Positions 63,900-64,000 of a stretch of 64,000 bases of DNA are shown piece by piece. Position 1 is the stretch's first letter; every line of letters starts with the position of its first letter. Both the position numbers and the translations under genes were made by a program. The notes under the pieces were generated by a model. It saw only the letters and a program-made list of their open reading frames with translations. It ran no database searches and was not told the DNA's origin. The stretch is from Sinotaia quadrata. Taxonomy: Eukaryota; Mollusca; Gastropoda; Architaenioglossa; Viviparidae. The DNA lies in the NCBI GenBank assembly GCA_028829895.1, contig CM054179.1, forward strand, positions 47,625,891 through 47,689,890. The letters run 5' to 3'.

Positions 63900-64000
63900 G
63901 CACTGGTTGGATTTTTCTGTTACTTTGGTTTTGTAGCGTGTGGGATTTTACAGGGTGGGGCTGCTGGCCTCACGCCCAACCCTCCTCCTTTCTCACCCGG

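Overview
The window is animal nuclear DNA: AT-rich, with long GT-AG introns and dense micro- and minisatellites. The two non-LTR retrotransposon remnants are of types I associate with mollusc genomes. The residue-level similarity of the conserved proteins to human orthologues, combined with this repeat content, points to a lophotrochozoan, most likely a mollusc and possibly a gastropod. The species cannot be named from the sequence alone. Four protein-coding genes can be rebuilt exon by exon with consistent splice phases.

Layout. (1) 671-4070, minus strand: the first three coding exons of DPAGT1, the enzyme that starts dolichol-linked N-glycan synthesis; the rest lies beyond base 1. (2) 4071-10015: intergenic DNA with a reverse-transcriptase remnant (about 5960-6309) and several minisatellites. 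(3) 10016-26738, plus strand: an eight-exon gene for an unrecognised 671-residue protein with a von Willebrand A (vWA) domain that keeps its metal-binding residues. Most of its introns are filled with minisatellites of 32 to 60 bp period. (4) 26739-31592: intergenic. (5) 31593-43649, minus strand: complete ATP6V1A, catalytic subunit A of the V-type proton ATPase, 15 coding exons and about 622 residues. (6) 43778-50924, plus strand: complete NAA50, an N-terminal acetyltransferase of 170 residues in 5 exons. (7) 50925-64000: NAA50 3' UTR, then long intergenic DNA with a two-copy dispersed repeat (a third, inverted copy lies near 18.4 kb), a tandem family and a truncated retrotransposon 3' end at 63.6-63.9 kb.

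DPAGT1, ATP6V1A and NAA50 are housekeeping genes for glycosylation, organelle acidification and protein N-acetylation. ATP6V1A and NAA50 are head to head with 128 bp between their ATGs, sharing a short region with NRF1-like and ETS-like sites. The same pair is adjacent and divergent in human.

The most notable signals are this ancient bidirectional pair; the uncharacterised vWA gene inside a minisatellite-dense island; two tandem arrays that appear to carry copies of an adjoining splice site; three unrelated arrays that each repeat an AGGTCA-type half-site; and a possible GC-AG intron in ATP6V1A. I saw no bacterial-type system, CRISPR array, tRNA or rRNA gene.
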